Position numbers and translations under genes: made by a program. A stretch of DNA of 64,000 nucleotides, from contig NZ_SGXJ01000001.1 of the NCBI RefSeq assembly GCF_004216905.1, positions 1,426,001-1,490,000 on the forward strand, written 5' to 3'. The DNA comes from Kribbella sp. VKM Ac-2569. Its GTDB lineage: Bacteria; Actinomycetota; Actinomycetes; Propionibacteriales; Kribbellaceae. The notes under the pieces are model-generated. The model saw nothing but the letters and a program-made list of their open reading frames with translations, did not search any database and was not told the DNA's origin. This document shows positions 16,957 to 26,033 of this stretch, piece after piece. Within the stretch, counting starts at the first letter, position 1. Each line of letters starts with the position of its first letter.

Positions 16957-18522
16957 ATGACCAATCCCCAGCACATCTCCCGCCGCGGCGTCGTGGGCGG
17001 CCTCGCACTCGGAGGCGCAGCCGCAGCGTTCTTCAGCGCTCCGGCCGACGCCGCGCCAGGACCGAGCGGTGCCGCACCTGGAGCACCACGCGCGTCAACG
17101 ACCTACCGCCCGGCATTCCACTTCTCTGTCCCCGACAACTGGAAGAACGACCCCCAGCGGCCCATCTACCTCAACGGCGAATACCTGTACTACTACCTCT
17201 ACAACGCCGACTACATCAACGGCGGCGCGGGCACGGCCTGGCGGCGTACGACGACGCGCGACCACGTGCAGTTCCGTGACCACGGCATCGCGATTCCCAA
17301 GAACAGCAACGGGAACGGCGACTGCTGGTCGGGCAGCCTGGTCGTCGACGAGCACGGCACCGCCGGGTACGGGAACGGCGCTGTCATCGCGCTCGTCACC
17401 CAGGCGCCGAAGGGCGTGCAAGCGCAGTACCTGTGGCATTCCTCCGACGGCGGCCGCACCTTCCAGCCCGGACCGACCGAGCCGGTGCTGCCGAATCCAG
17501 GCGTTCCCGACTTCCGCGACCCGAAGATCATCTGGGACGCCGACCGCTCGCGGTGGATCCTCGCCAACGCCGAGGGGCAGCGTGTCGGCTTCTATTCCTC
17601 GCCCGACCTGCATGCGTGGCAACGTGTCGGCGAGTTCGTACGCACCGACATCGGAGTGCTGGAATGCCCCGATCTCTTCACAATGACCGCGGACGACGGC
17701 ACGACCCACTGGGTGCTCGGCGTCAGCGCGAACGGCAAGTCTCGTGGCCTACCGGCGACGTACGCGTACTGGACCGGGATGTTCAACGGCGCGACGTTCG
17801 TACCTGACGCCGACGAGCCCCGGTGGCTCGACCACGGATTCGACTTCTACGGCGCCGTCACCTACCCACACCACGACACGAACGGGAACGAGGACCCCAC
17901 GCTGCGGCACGCCATCGGCTGGGCCAACTTCTGGGACTACCCCCACAACACCCCCTCACTGGTCACCGACGGCTACAACGGCGACGACATGATCACGCGC
18001 GACGTCCGGCTGCTGCGGACCGGCGCGGGCTATGCGCTCGCCTCGTCCCCGACGGCAGCGCTGCGGAACTACGTCACCCGTACGCATCAGATCGGCGACG
18101 TACAGCTGTCCGGCGTGCGCGACCTGGACCTGCGTGCGACGGCGTACGAACTTTCGTGCGAACTGGTCTGGAGCCCCGCGGCGTCACCGTCCAACATCGG
18201 ATTCGAACTCCGCCGCGGACCGCAGGGCGGCCGGCACGTGGCAGTCGGCGCCTTCCTCAACGGACCGTTCGCCTACGTCAACCGGCGCCCCACCGTCAAC
18301 CCGACAGGTGGCGAGACACAGACGCCGATCAACCCCTCGACCGGGCGACTCGCGATCCGCGTGCTCGTCGACCGCTCGAGCGTCGAGTACTTCATCGACG
18401 AGGGTCGCGACGTGCACTCGCATCGTGTCTTCCCACTACCGGGCGACGACCGCATCCGGCTGTTCGTCAACGACGGCGAGGCAACCTTCCGCGCCCTCAC
18501 AATCCGCGAACTGAAAGTCTGA
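16957..18522 (+). CDS. Tat-exported GH32, levan fructotransferase-like
   Basis: A 521-residue GH32 enzyme with a twin-arginine signal (SRRGVVGG, then a hydrophobic stretch to ADAAPG near residue 34), so it is exported folded. The first catalytic box is WKNDPQRP (D65) instead of NDPNG; the NDPQRP form is what I associate with levan fructotransferases, which cut levan into difructose anhydride IV, and the length matches those enzymes. The other acids are D188 in FRDPK and E236 in LECPDLF. A C-terminal beta-sandwich follows (LVDRSSVEYFIDEG). Start ATG 16957 follows AGGAAAGG. Last gene of the operon. Alternative: an exo- or endo-levanase with the same box. Confidence 0.82.
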   Translation: MTNPQHISRRGVVGGLALGGAAAAFFSAPADAAPGPSGAAPGAPRASTTYRPAFHFSVPDNWKNDPQRPIYLNGEYLYYYLYNADYINGGAGTAWRRTTTRDHVQFRDHGIAIPKNSNGNGDCWSGSLVVDEHGTAGYGNGAVIALVTQAPKGVQAQYLWHSSDGGRTFQPGPTEPVLPNPGVPDFRDPKIIWDADRSRWILANAEGQRVGFYSSPDLHAWQRVGEFVRTDIGVLECPDLFTMTADDGTTHWVLGVSANGKSRGLPATYAYWTGMFNGATFVPDADEPRWLDHGFDFYGAVTYPHHDTNGNEDPTLRHAIGWANFWDYPHNTPSLVTDGYNGDDMITRDVRLLRTGAGYALASSPTAALRNYVTRTHQIGDVQLSGVRDLDLRATAYELSCELVWSPAASPSNIGFELRRGPQGGRHVAVGAFLNGPFAYVNRRPTVNPTGGETQTPINPSTGRLAIRVLVDRSSVEYFIDEGRDVHSHRVFPLPGDDRIRLFVNDGEATFRALTIRELKV

Positions 18523-18556
18523 ACGCTGGAAGATGCTCGTCCGGCGGTACGACGTA

Positions 18557-19504
18557 TCAGCTGAGCCAGAGGTCGGTCGTTGGCGTGAGCGACGTGAGTT
18601 CGGACCAGATGTGCTCGGGTAGGTCGGCTGCGGCGAACGCGAGTGTCTCGTCGATGCGGGCCGGGTCGGAGACGCCGACGACGGTGGAGGCGATTCGGGG
18701 GTCCCGGAGTGAGAACTGCAGGGCGGCGGCCTGCAGCGGTACGTCGTGGCGGGAGCAGACCTCCTGCATGCCGCGGACCGCTTGCAGGACCGCATCCGAT
18801 GCTTGCCGGTAGGCGTACTTGGGCTGAGCTTCCGGGCCTTTGGCAAGGATTCCACCGCCGTACGGCGCTGCGTTGACGAACGCGATGCCGCGCCGGCAGG
18901 CGTCCTCGATCAGCGCGTCCGCGCTGCGGTCGAGCAGGGTGTAGTGGTTGTGGTTCAACGCCACCTCGAAGACACCGGTCCGCAGGAATTGCGCCAGCAT
19001 GTCCAGGTCACCCATCGCGACACCGATATGCCCGAGGACGCCCTGCTCGCGAAGATCGGCGAGTGCTGCCACCGGGCCGTCGTCGGCCATGGCTTGCTCG
19101 AACGTCAGGTGGGCCTCAGGATCGTGCAGGTACATCAGTTCCACGTGATCGACACCGAGTCTGGAGAGGCTTTCCTCGACGGAGCGCCGTACTCGCTCGC
19201 CGTCGAACTCGCCGGTCGCAGCATCCGCATCGACTTTTGTCGCGAGAACGAACCCTGCGGGCACACCGCCGCGCCGGCGCAGGACCTCGCCGATCAGCGT
19301 TTCTGCCCTTCCCGCCCCGTAGTTGTTCGAGGTGTCCAGGAAGTTGACAGGTCCGTCCAGAGCCTTGTCGATCGTGGCGGTGGCGACCTCGACGGCGACC
19401 TCGTAGCCGTACAACCCAGGCATGTTGGACAGTGGGCTCGTGCCGACGCAGACCGGCGTCACCTGCAAGCCGGTACTCCCCAAAGGCCGCACTGTCATCC
19501 CCAT
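18557..19504 (-). CDS. Aldo/keto reductase, aldose 1-dehydrogenase-like
   Basis: A 315-residue AKR-superfamily enzyme with the full catalytic tetrad: D57 and Y62 in FLDTSNNYG, K90 in LATKVD and H127 in MYLHDPE. The overall layout (RPLGSTGLQVTPVCVGTSPLSN at the start, SADALIEDACRRGIAFVNAAPYGGG later) resembles D-threo-aldose/L-fucose 1-dehydrogenases of the AKR type, which would turn a free sugar into its lactone. That specificity is a suggestion. Start ATG 19504 has AGGAG seven bases upstream; the frame runs on to 19792 without a better start. Convergent with the GH32 gene, single-gene unit. Confidence 0.82.
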   Translation of the reverse strand: MGMTVRPLGSTGLQVTPVCVGTSPLSNMPGLYGYEVAVEVATATIDKALDGPVNFLDTSNNYGAGRAETLIGEVLRRRGGVPAGFVLATKVDADAATGEFDGERVRRSVEESLSRLGVDHVELMYLHDPEAHLTFEQAMADDGPVAALADLREQGVLGHIGVAMGDLDMLAQFLRTGVFEVALNHNHYTLLDRSADALIEDACRRGIAFVNAAPYGGGILAKGPEAQPKYAYRQASDAVLQAVRGMQEVCSRHDVPLQAAALQFSLRDPRIASTVVGVSDPARIDETLAFAAADLPEHIWSELTSLTPTTDLWLS

Positions 19505-19569
19505 CAGATCGCTCCTCGCTCTTCGGCGGTGAGTAACACTACGACCGGTTCGAGTCCCAACATCCCGCA

Positions 19570-20271
19570 TCAGGCGAGTGGAACACCTGTGTGGCTTTCC
19601 AAGGCCTTGATGAGCTGAGCCTGGAAGTCTTCGTCTTCGCATGCTGGGTGTGATGTCTGCGTCTGCCGGTGGTGCCAGTAGCCGCCGCTGCTCGGGGTCA
19701 CGTCGTCGTGGGTGCCGAGCCACACCTGGGTCTCGTGTCCGGCGGTCAGGTCGTCCGGTGCGCCGGCGCCGCCCATCCGGGTCGGAACCCAACCGGGATC
19801 GACCGCGTGGCTAGAGGTTCCCGACCAGCGCGATGCGAGCGCCAGCGCGAGGGTGGTGACCCACAGTTTGCTGTCGGAGTACGTACCGCCGGCCGACAAC
19901 CGCCGCAGGTCGGTAGAGCCGCCACGATGCATGGAACTGCTGAGGTAGATCAGCCTGCCGGGCTTGTCCATCCACGCTGTCAGCAGGTACGGCGCGACCA
20001 CGTTGACCGTGATCACGTCGGGAGAGCCCATGACTCCGGCATTGTGGATGACGGCGTCGAAGCGGCCGAAGCCGGAGGTTTGCCGAGCAACGTGATGGAT
20101 CTCGTCCACCCGGGCGAGATCGCCGATCACCACGCCCTTCCACCGGTCCGGATCCCTGAGGCGGGACTCGTTGCGGACGTGAACGACCACGTCATGCCCG
20201 TCGTCGGCCAACGCCTGCGCCGTGTTGTACCCGAGTCCGCTGGCTGCCCCGGTCACCATGACGAGTGCCAT
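19570..20271 (-). CDS. SDR-family NAD(P)-dependent oxidoreductase
   Basis: A 233-residue short-chain dehydrogenase. The nucleotide-binding motif is TGAASGLG at 7-14, the NAG motif is at 78-80, a serine-rich strand precedes the active site, and the catalytic YSDSK pair is Y131/K135. It is short at the C-terminus relative to the usual 250-280 residues. Its ATG lies one base after the stop of the XRE regulator, so the two are co-translated. The substrate is unknown; such regulator-SDR pairs usually form small detoxification or redox units controlled by the linked regulator. Confidence 0.85.
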   Translation of the reverse strand: MALVMVTGAASGLGYNTAQALADDGHDVVVHVRNESRLRDPDRWKGVVIGDLARVDEIHHVARQTSGFGRFDAVIHNAGVMGSPDVITVNVVAPYLLTAWMDKPGRLIYLSSSMHRGGSTDLRRLSAGGTYSDSKLWVTTLALALASRWSGTSSHAVDPGWVPTRMGGAGAPDDLTAGHETQVWLGTHDDVTPSSGGYWHHRQTQTSHPACEDEDFQAQLIKALESHTGVPLA

Positions 20272-20272
20272 A

Positions 20273-21157
20273 TCAGAGGGCCTGCGTTTCGGAGGCGTCT
20301 TCGTGGGAGGCGGCCCAGGAGGCCAGCAATTGCAGGCCTTCCTCGGACGGTGAGCCAGGTTCGGCGGTGTAGACGGTGAGGGTGAGGCCGGACTCCGACG
20401 TCATGGCCAGGGCTTCCCAGCTCAACGTGAGCTCGCCGACGACCGGGTGATGGAAGCGTTTGGTGCCGGTCCCATGACGGGTGACGTTGTGAGCGCCCCA
20501 ACGCGTCCGGAAGTCGTCACAGCGCGTCGAGAGTTCCCCGACCAGGTCGTGGAGGTCCTTGTCGTGCGGGTTGCGACCGGCCTCGGTACGCAGCAGGTCC
20601 ACAGTCATGTCGGCGACGTGGTCCCAGTCGGGGTAGAAGCGGCGGGCCGCGGGGTCGAGGAACTGGAAGCGGGCCATGTTCGGCGGCTTCGTGCCGCTCG
20701 TTGTGTAGAGGTCGGCGTAGAAGGCGCGGGCCAGCGCGTTGGCGGCGAGGACGTCCAAGCGGCCGTTGGCGACCCACGCCGGCCCGGCGGTGATGGCGTC
20801 CAGGGTCCACTGCAAGCTCGAGTGCGGGGTCCACTGGCTGCTGGAGCGCACTCGGGGCCGGGCGAGCGTGTCGGAGCCTTCGGCGGCCTGGGCCAGATGG
20901 AGCAGGTGGGCACGCTCGGCCTCGTCGAGCTGAAGCGCCCGCGCAACCGCCTCCAGCACGGCGGGTGAGACGCCGGAAAGGTTGCCGCGCTCAAGCTTGG
21001 CGTAGTACTCGACGCTGACATCAGCCAGCGTGGCGACCTCGCTACGTCGCAGTCCAGGCACCCTGCGCCTGCTGCCCGCGGGCACCCCTGCCTGCTCCGG
21101 GCTGAGCCTGGCTCGCCGCGAGACCAAGAACTCGCGGACCTCGTCACGGTTGTCCAC
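20273..21157 (-). CDS. XRE/MmyB-type helix-turn-helix regulator
   Basis: A 294-residue regulator with an N-terminal XRE helix-turn-helix (VPGLRRSEVATLADVSVEYYAKLERG, about residues 33-58) and a C-terminal MmyB-like ligand-binding domain of about 170 residues that often holds a fatty acid. Start GTG 21157 (VDNRDEVREFL) matches family starts; the frame extends to 21208. It is divergent from the zinc alcohol dehydrogenase and cotranscribed with the SDR, so it probably controls both. In the 142-base intergenic region the motif TACTGG occurs twice on the minus strand, about 17 bases apart, and could be its target, though this is weak. Confidence 0.85.
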   Translation of the reverse strand: MDNRDEVREFLVSRRARLSPEQAGVPAGSRRRVPGLRRSEVATLADVSVEYYAKLERGNLSGVSPAVLEAVARALQLDEAERAHLLHLAQAAEGSDTLARPRVRSSSQWTPHSSLQWTLDAITAGPAWVANGRLDVLAANALARAFYADLYTTSGTKPPNMARFQFLDPAARRFYPDWDHVADMTVDLLRTEAGRNPHDKDLHDLVGELSTRCDDFRTRWGAHNVTRHGTGTKRFHHPVVGELTLSWEALAMTSESGLTLTVYTAEPGSPSEEGLQLLASWAASHEDASETQAL

Positions 21158-21299
21158 ACCACGACAGTACGTCGACCGCCGCCCCAAAGGGATGCACTGC
21201 CAGTACACCCTTCACCAGTAACTCGATACCCACCCCGAGAGCCGGTTACCTGGACGTACCACGGCCGATGACCTCATCACAGCAAGGAGCACAACGATC

Positions 21300-22322
21300 A
21301 TGCGCGGTGTCTTGATGCACGCCCCGGGTGACTTCCGGGTGGAGGAGCGGGAGGATCCGAAGATCCTGAAGCCGACCGATGCCGTCGTCCGGCTGGCCGC
21401 GACGTGTGTCTGCGGCTCCGACCTGTGGCCCTACCGCGGAGCCGAACCCATCGACGCACCCTCCCCGATCGGCCACGAGTACGTCGGGATCGTCGAGGAG
21501 ATCGGCAGCGACGTCACCACCCTCGAGCCCGGCCAGTTCGTCGTCGGCGGCTTCTCCGCCTCCGACAACACCTGCGAACTCTGCCGCGCCGGCTACCAGA
21601 CCGCCTGTGTCCAGAGGGAGTGGATGAACGCCATGGGCGCCCAGGCCGAACGGCTGCGGGTCCCGCTGGCTGACGGCACACTCATCGCCACCCCTGGCAT
21701 GCCGGACGACGACCTGATCCCCAGCCTGCTCACCGCCTCCGACGTACTGGGCACCGGCTGGTTCGCGGCCGTCGCGGCCCAAGCCGGACCCGGCAAGACG
21801 GTTGCCGTCGTCGGCGACGGCGCGGTCGGCCTGCTCGGTGTCCTTGCAGCCAAACAGCTCGGCGCGGAGCGGATCATCGCCATGAGCAGGCACGAGTCCC
21901 GCCAGAAGCTCGCACTCGACTTCGGCGCCACCGACATCGTCACCGCGCGCGGCGACGACGGCGTACGGCAGATCAAGGACCTCACCGACGGCTTCGGCGC
22001 CCACTCCGTCATCGAGGCGGTCGGCACCCAGGAGTCGATGCTGCAGGCGATCCGCTCCACACGCCCCGGCGGCCACGTCGGGTACGTCGGCGTGGCCCAC
22101 GACGTCACCCTGGACGGGCAGGAACTGTTCTTCTCCCACGCCCACCTGCACGGCGGGCCGGCCCCGGTCCGGCAGTTCCTCCCGGAGCTGATCGACTTGA
22201 TCTGGAACCGGCGGATCGACCCGGGCAAGGTGTTCGACCTCACCCTTCCGCTCGAGCAGGCACCGGAGGCCTACCGCGCCATGGACACCCGCCAAGCCAT
22301 CAAGGTCCTACTCCGTCCCTGA
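21300..22322 (+). CDS. Zinc-dependent medium-chain alcohol dehydrogenase
   Basis: A 340-residue MDR-family dehydrogenase. Catalytic zinc ligands are C38 in TCVCGSD and H59/E60 in IGHEY; the structural-zinc loop keeps three cysteines in NTCELCRAGYQTAC. The Rossmann motif is VVGDGAVGLLG near residue 170. The start ATG 21300 has AAGGAG about 11 bases upstream. It is divergent from the XRE-SDR pair and probably under the same regulator. Its last 15 bases overlap the end of the convergent GH78 gene. The substrate is not predictable. Confidence 0.88.
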   Translation: MRGVLMHAPGDFRVEEREDPKILKPTDAVVRLAATCVCGSDLWPYRGAEPIDAPSPIGHEYVGIVEEIGSDVTTLEPGQFVVGGFSASDNTCELCRAGYQTACVQREWMNAMGAQAERLRVPLADGTLIATPGMPDDDLIPSLLTASDVLGTGWFAAVAAQAGPGKTVAVVGDGAVGLLGVLAAKQLGAERIIAMSRHESRQKLALDFGATDIVTARGDDGVRQIKDLTDGFGAHSVIEAVGTQESMLQAIRSTRPGGHVGYVGVAHDVTLDGQELFFSHAHLHGGPAPVRQFLPELIDLIWNRRIDPGKVFDLTLPLEQAPEAYRAMDTRQAIKVLLRP

Positions 22323-24965
22323 CGAAGCGGATCGCACGGCGCTGAAATGCCCGGGCGGAAGCGTCGCCTTTTCGCCGTCCGGGAGGACGACTTCGGCGGT
22401 GGAGCCTGGCGGTACGTCGACGGTGATGTGGAAGCTTCCGCCCTCGATGCGCCAGGCGACGTCGATGCGGCCCTGAGGACTTTCGTAGGAGCCCTCGGCC
22501 CACGTGATCTCCGGATGGTGAACCGGGGCGACGACAAATGATTCCCAGGCAACGGAACCTTCGGCCTGCCGGAGGCCGAGAACGTGGGTATGCAGGAAGT
22601 GGACGACCGCGCCCTTGCTGTAGTGGTTGAGGGAAGCATGCGGGTTCCCGTTGTCGTCGATCCCGTCCCATTCTTCCCAGATCGTCGTCGCCCCGCGGTC
22701 CAGCATCGTCAACCAGGACGGGGACGTGCGCTGGAAGAGCAGGTCATAGGCAACCTCGCCGTACCCCAGGTCGGCGAGCACCGGGAGCAACTGCGCCGTG
22801 GACAGGAATCCGGTCCCCAAATGGTTGCCCGCGGCCCGGATCAGTTCGACCAACCGTCGTACGGCGCTCTGTCGCAGGTCCTCCGGAATCAGGCCGAACC
22901 ACAAGGCCCGCACGTAACCGGCCTGGGTATCGCCTGTCGTCCGCCCGGACCCGTCGAGGAACTCCGTGCGCCAGGCATCGCGCACCCGACGCGCGACCTC
23001 GGCGTAACGCGCCGCGTCCGCGGGCCGGCCAAGGATCTCGGCGATCCGCGCGAGGGTCACGGTCGATCGGTAGAGGTAGGCAGTTCCCAGTTCGCCCTTG
23101 TCCGCCTTGAGCCACGCCTCCCGACTGGGCTCGATCGGCGTTCCACCGGGTGCCTTGGGCGGAGGCTCGGCCCATTCGCCCCAGTGATACGTGCCGTCCC
23201 AGATGAACTGTTCGTGGGGCAGCGGCTCGGCCGAGCGCTCGATCCGGGAGGGATGCCGATGGGTGCGGGCGGCATCAAGACACCACTCCACCCAGCGAAC
23301 CATCGCGTCCCAGTTCTCCGACAGAACCTCACCATCGCCGTAGGCCTCGTAGAGCTCCATCGGGACCGCTACGATCGCGTCGCCCCAGCCGGCCGATCCG
23401 GTGGTCTTGGCCAGGCGATCCTCGAGATTGAGCTTGGTACGTCGGCCGTCCGGTGAGAAGTTCGCGATTCGTCCATCGGGCAACTGGTCGTCCCGGACCG
23501 AACGAAGCCACTTCCGGCTGAACCCGAGAACGTCGTACAGCCGCGTCGCCGCGGGAGCGAAGATCTGGTAGTCACCGGTCCAGCCGATCCGCTCCCGCGT
23601 CGGGCAGTCTGTGGGCACATCTACTGCGTTACCACGGAAGCTCCAGACCGCGATGTCGTGCAGGCGGTTCAGGTCGGCACTGCTGCATTCGAACGTTCCG
23701 GTCCGGGCGAGATCCGAGTGCACCACGTGCATCGTCACACTCGCTGGGACGATCACCCGACCGTCGTCGCGCCGCAATCGCGCGTACTGGAACCCATGCA
23801 CGGTGTGGCGGGGTTCGAACACCTCGCCGTCGCCCGCGGACACAACCTCGTCACGCTGCACGAACCGGACCGGCCCGCCCTCTGGCAGGACGGAGTCCAG
23901 ATGAGCGGTAGTCAGATCACCATCGGTCCCGACGAACTCGCCATAGTCGATGATCGTGCGAGTTCCCGCCGGGCCGAGGTCGGCAAGCGAGATCCAGCCC
24001 GACGCGTTCTGACCGAAATCCGCCACCCAGCTCCCGGCGCCGGTGCGCCGCATCGTGACTGGCGGCCGGGACTCGATCCGCCGCACTGGCGGCGCGGGTG
24101 ACCAATCGATGTCAGGAGCAACGACCTGGTCGACCAGCACCGCATGCCGTACGTCGGGCAGCGGCCCGAGGTCGACCGCTTGCCCATCCATGAGGTCGGC
24201 GCGAGCGATCCTCGATCGTGAGCTGGTCCACGTGCCGTCGCTGCGAACGACCTGCCGGGATCCGTCATGGTGCCCAACGTGGAGCTCCAGCCGCGCGGCC
24301 GTCGTCGTACCCCATCCGGACGGCAGGCGGAAGCCGCCTGTCTTGCCGCGGTACCAGCCGTCCGACAGCAAGACCTCGAGCTGGTTGCTCCCCGGCTGAA
24401 GGGATTCCGTGACGTCCATCGCCTGCGCGTAGAGCGTGTGGTCGTACGACGTCGAGCCGGGCGTCAGCTCAGCGCTACCGGCCCGCCGGCCGTTGACGAA
24501 CGCCTCGTAGACACCGAGCGCGGTGGCATACAGCCGCGCGGACGCCACGTCGGCCGACAGCTCGAACCGCGTCGACAGCACGTATGCAGGTCGCTTGCCA
24601 TAGCCCTCGTCGGCACCTTCGACCGGAGAGATCCATTGAGCCATCCAGTCGCTGTCGAGGAGTCCGACCTCGAACCTGCTTGGATCGGACCAGTCCGACA
24701 AGCCCTGGTCACCGTGCACGCGGACGCGCCACGTCACCCGCTGACAGCTTTCGAGCGGCATCCACGGCCACGGGATGAACAGGTGCTCGGCCGACGCTAG
24801 CGTGACACGAGCGAGCGGGGCGCCGTCGACGGTTGCTTCGAGTTCGTACGCCGATTGGCTGGTGAACGCCCGCGGAACCCGCCACGAGAGTCTTGGCGAC
24901 GGGCCGGACACAGTGAACTGGTCGCCACCGCTGTCGATCCGTAGACGGTCCGGAGAAGGACTCAT
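22308..24965 (-). CDS. GH78 alpha-L-rhamnosidase
   Basis: An 885-residue cytosolic GH78 enzyme. N-terminal beta domains are followed by the (alpha/alpha)6 catalytic barrel. The diagnostic loop DVPTDCPTRERIGWTGD (about residues 449-465) carries the residues known from Bacillus RhaB: D453, E458 and D465. TTIWEEWDG near residue 780 supplies the general base. It would release alpha-L-rhamnose from imported oligosaccharides or glycosides. ATG 24965 overlaps the LacI stop as ATGA, so it is the last gene of the binding protein-permease-permease-lacI-GH78 operon. Confidence 0.92.
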   Translation of the reverse strand: MSPSPDRLRIDSGGDQFTVSGPSPRLSWRVPRAFTSQSAYELEATVDGAPLARVTLASAEHLFIPWPWMPLESCQRVTWRVRVHGDQGLSDWSDPSRFEVGLLDSDWMAQWISPVEGADEGYGKRPAYVLSTRFELSADVASARLYATALGVYEAFVNGRRAGSAELTPGSTSYDHTLYAQAMDVTESLQPGSNQLEVLLSDGWYRGKTGGFRLPSGWGTTTAARLELHVGHHDGSRQVVRSDGTWTSSRSRIARADLMDGQAVDLGPLPDVRHAVLVDQVVAPDIDWSPAPPVRRIESRPPVTMRRTGAGSWVADFGQNASGWISLADLGPAGTRTIIDYGEFVGTDGDLTTAHLDSVLPEGGPVRFVQRDEVVSAGDGEVFEPRHTVHGFQYARLRRDDGRVIVPASVTMHVVHSDLARTGTFECSSADLNRLHDIAVWSFRGNAVDVPTDCPTRERIGWTGDYQIFAPAATRLYDVLGFSRKWLRSVRDDQLPDGRIANFSPDGRRTKLNLEDRLAKTTGSAGWGDAIVAVPMELYEAYGDGEVLSENWDAMVRWVEWCLDAARTHRHPSRIERSAEPLPHEQFIWDGTYHWGEWAEPPPKAPGGTPIEPSREAWLKADKGELGTAYLYRSTVTLARIAEILGRPADAARYAEVARRVRDAWRTEFLDGSGRTTGDTQAGYVRALWFGLIPEDLRQSAVRRLVELIRAAGNHLGTGFLSTAQLLPVLADLGYGEVAYDLLFQRTSPSWLTMLDRGATTIWEEWDGIDDNGNPHASLNHYSKGAVVHFLHTHVLGLRQAEGSVAWESFVVAPVHHPEITWAEGSYESPQGRIDVAWRIEGGSFHITVDVPPGSTAEVVLPDGEKATLPPGHFSAVRSASSGTE

Positions 24966-25987
24966 GTCTTCCGGCGCGGACTGCGCGCAGTACTGGCGCG
25001 GATGACCAGCTGATGCGGCAGGATGGTCGCCGGAGCCGCTGCTTCGCCGTTGATCTGAAGCATCAGTTGCGCGACAGCCTGGCGACCGTACTCGGCGTCG
25101 TCGACCCTCACCGTCGTTAGGGGTGGACGAAGGTAGTCCGACCCAGGAGCATCGTCGAAGCCCGCGACGCTGACGTCTTCTGGAACCCGGCGTCCAGCCT
25201 CGGTGAGTGCGTAGACGACTCCCAAGGCCATCTCGTCGTTGGCGGCGAAGATCGCCGTCACCGAAGGATCTTCGGCCAACTGCCGGCCGGCCTCATATCC
25301 GGAGTGAGCGGTCCAGTCGCCGGCCAGCGGTTCCGCAATCTCGGCACCGGCGTTCCGTAGCGCGCTCTCCCAGCCGCGTCGACGAAGACGGCTGGAGGTC
25401 CAGTCGAGCGGACCGGCGACGTGATGAACGGTTTCATGTCCGAGCGACAGCAGATGATCCACCACGTCCGCGGACGCCTTGGTTGCGTCAGCGTGAACGG
25501 CGGGACCGTCGTAGTCGGGAACCTCACTGGTGGACAGCAACGGCAAGGAGGTGTCCAGCGCACGCAACGTCTTCGCAGCCGACACCCACGGGGCCATGAA
25601 GATCACCCCGTCACATCCGGCCCGGGCGAGCCGATCGATCCCGTCCTGCACAGTCGCCCGATCGAAGCTCGCGAACGTGGCCACACTGACGCCGAGCCCC
25701 AACTCGGCCGCGGCCTGCTCGACGCCGATCATGATCGAGATCGCACCGAGCCCCATTTGCCGGTCGGTCAGCTGATGGGTCAGCAGGCCCACGCTGAGTC
25801 CTCGCCCCGTGGACAACGCCCGCGCGATCGGATCGGGCCGGTAACCGAGCGCCTTGATCACGCGCCGAACCCGGGCCGCCGTCCGCTTGTTCACGTTCTC
25901 GCCACCGCGAGCCACCCGTGACGCCGTCTGCCGGGACACCCCCGCAGCGCGCGCAACATCGGTGAGAGTAGCCCGCACTACGGGCAC
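24962..25987 (-). CDS. LacI-family regulator of the rhamnoside operon
   Basis: A LacI/GalR repressor of about 341 residues: helix-turn-helix LTDVARAAGVSRQTASRVARG, hinge IKALGYRPDPIARALS, and a C-terminal sugar-sensing domain. The true start is uncertain: GTG 25987 (preceded by GAGGA) is preferred, while an in-frame TTG slightly upstream or the far start at 26068 would overlap the permease gene. It is embedded in the operon, and the tandem operators at 29173-29203 are its obvious target, giving negative autoregulation. Rhamnose or a rhamnosyl disaccharide is the likely inducer, inferred from the linked GH78. Confidence 0.85.
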   Translation of the reverse strand: MPVVRATLTDVARAAGVSRQTASRVARGGENVNKRTAARVRRVIKALGYRPDPIARALSTGRGLSVGLLTHQLTDRQMGLGAISIMIGVEQAAAELGLGVSVATFASFDRATVQDGIDRLARAGCDGVIFMAPWVSAAKTLRALDTSLPLLSTSEVPDYDGPAVHADATKASADVVDHLLSLGHETVHHVAGPLDWTSSRLRRRGWESALRNAGAEIAEPLAGDWTAHSGYEAGRQLAEDPSVTAIFAANDEMALGVVYALTEAGRRVPEDVSVAGFDDAPGSDYLRPPLTTVRVDDAEYGRQAVAQLMLQINGEAAAPATILPHQLVIRASTARSPRRKT

Positions 25988-26033
25988 AGGTTCCTCGGCC
26001 AACTCTTCTCCACCTCCCTCCGACCCACGAAGC

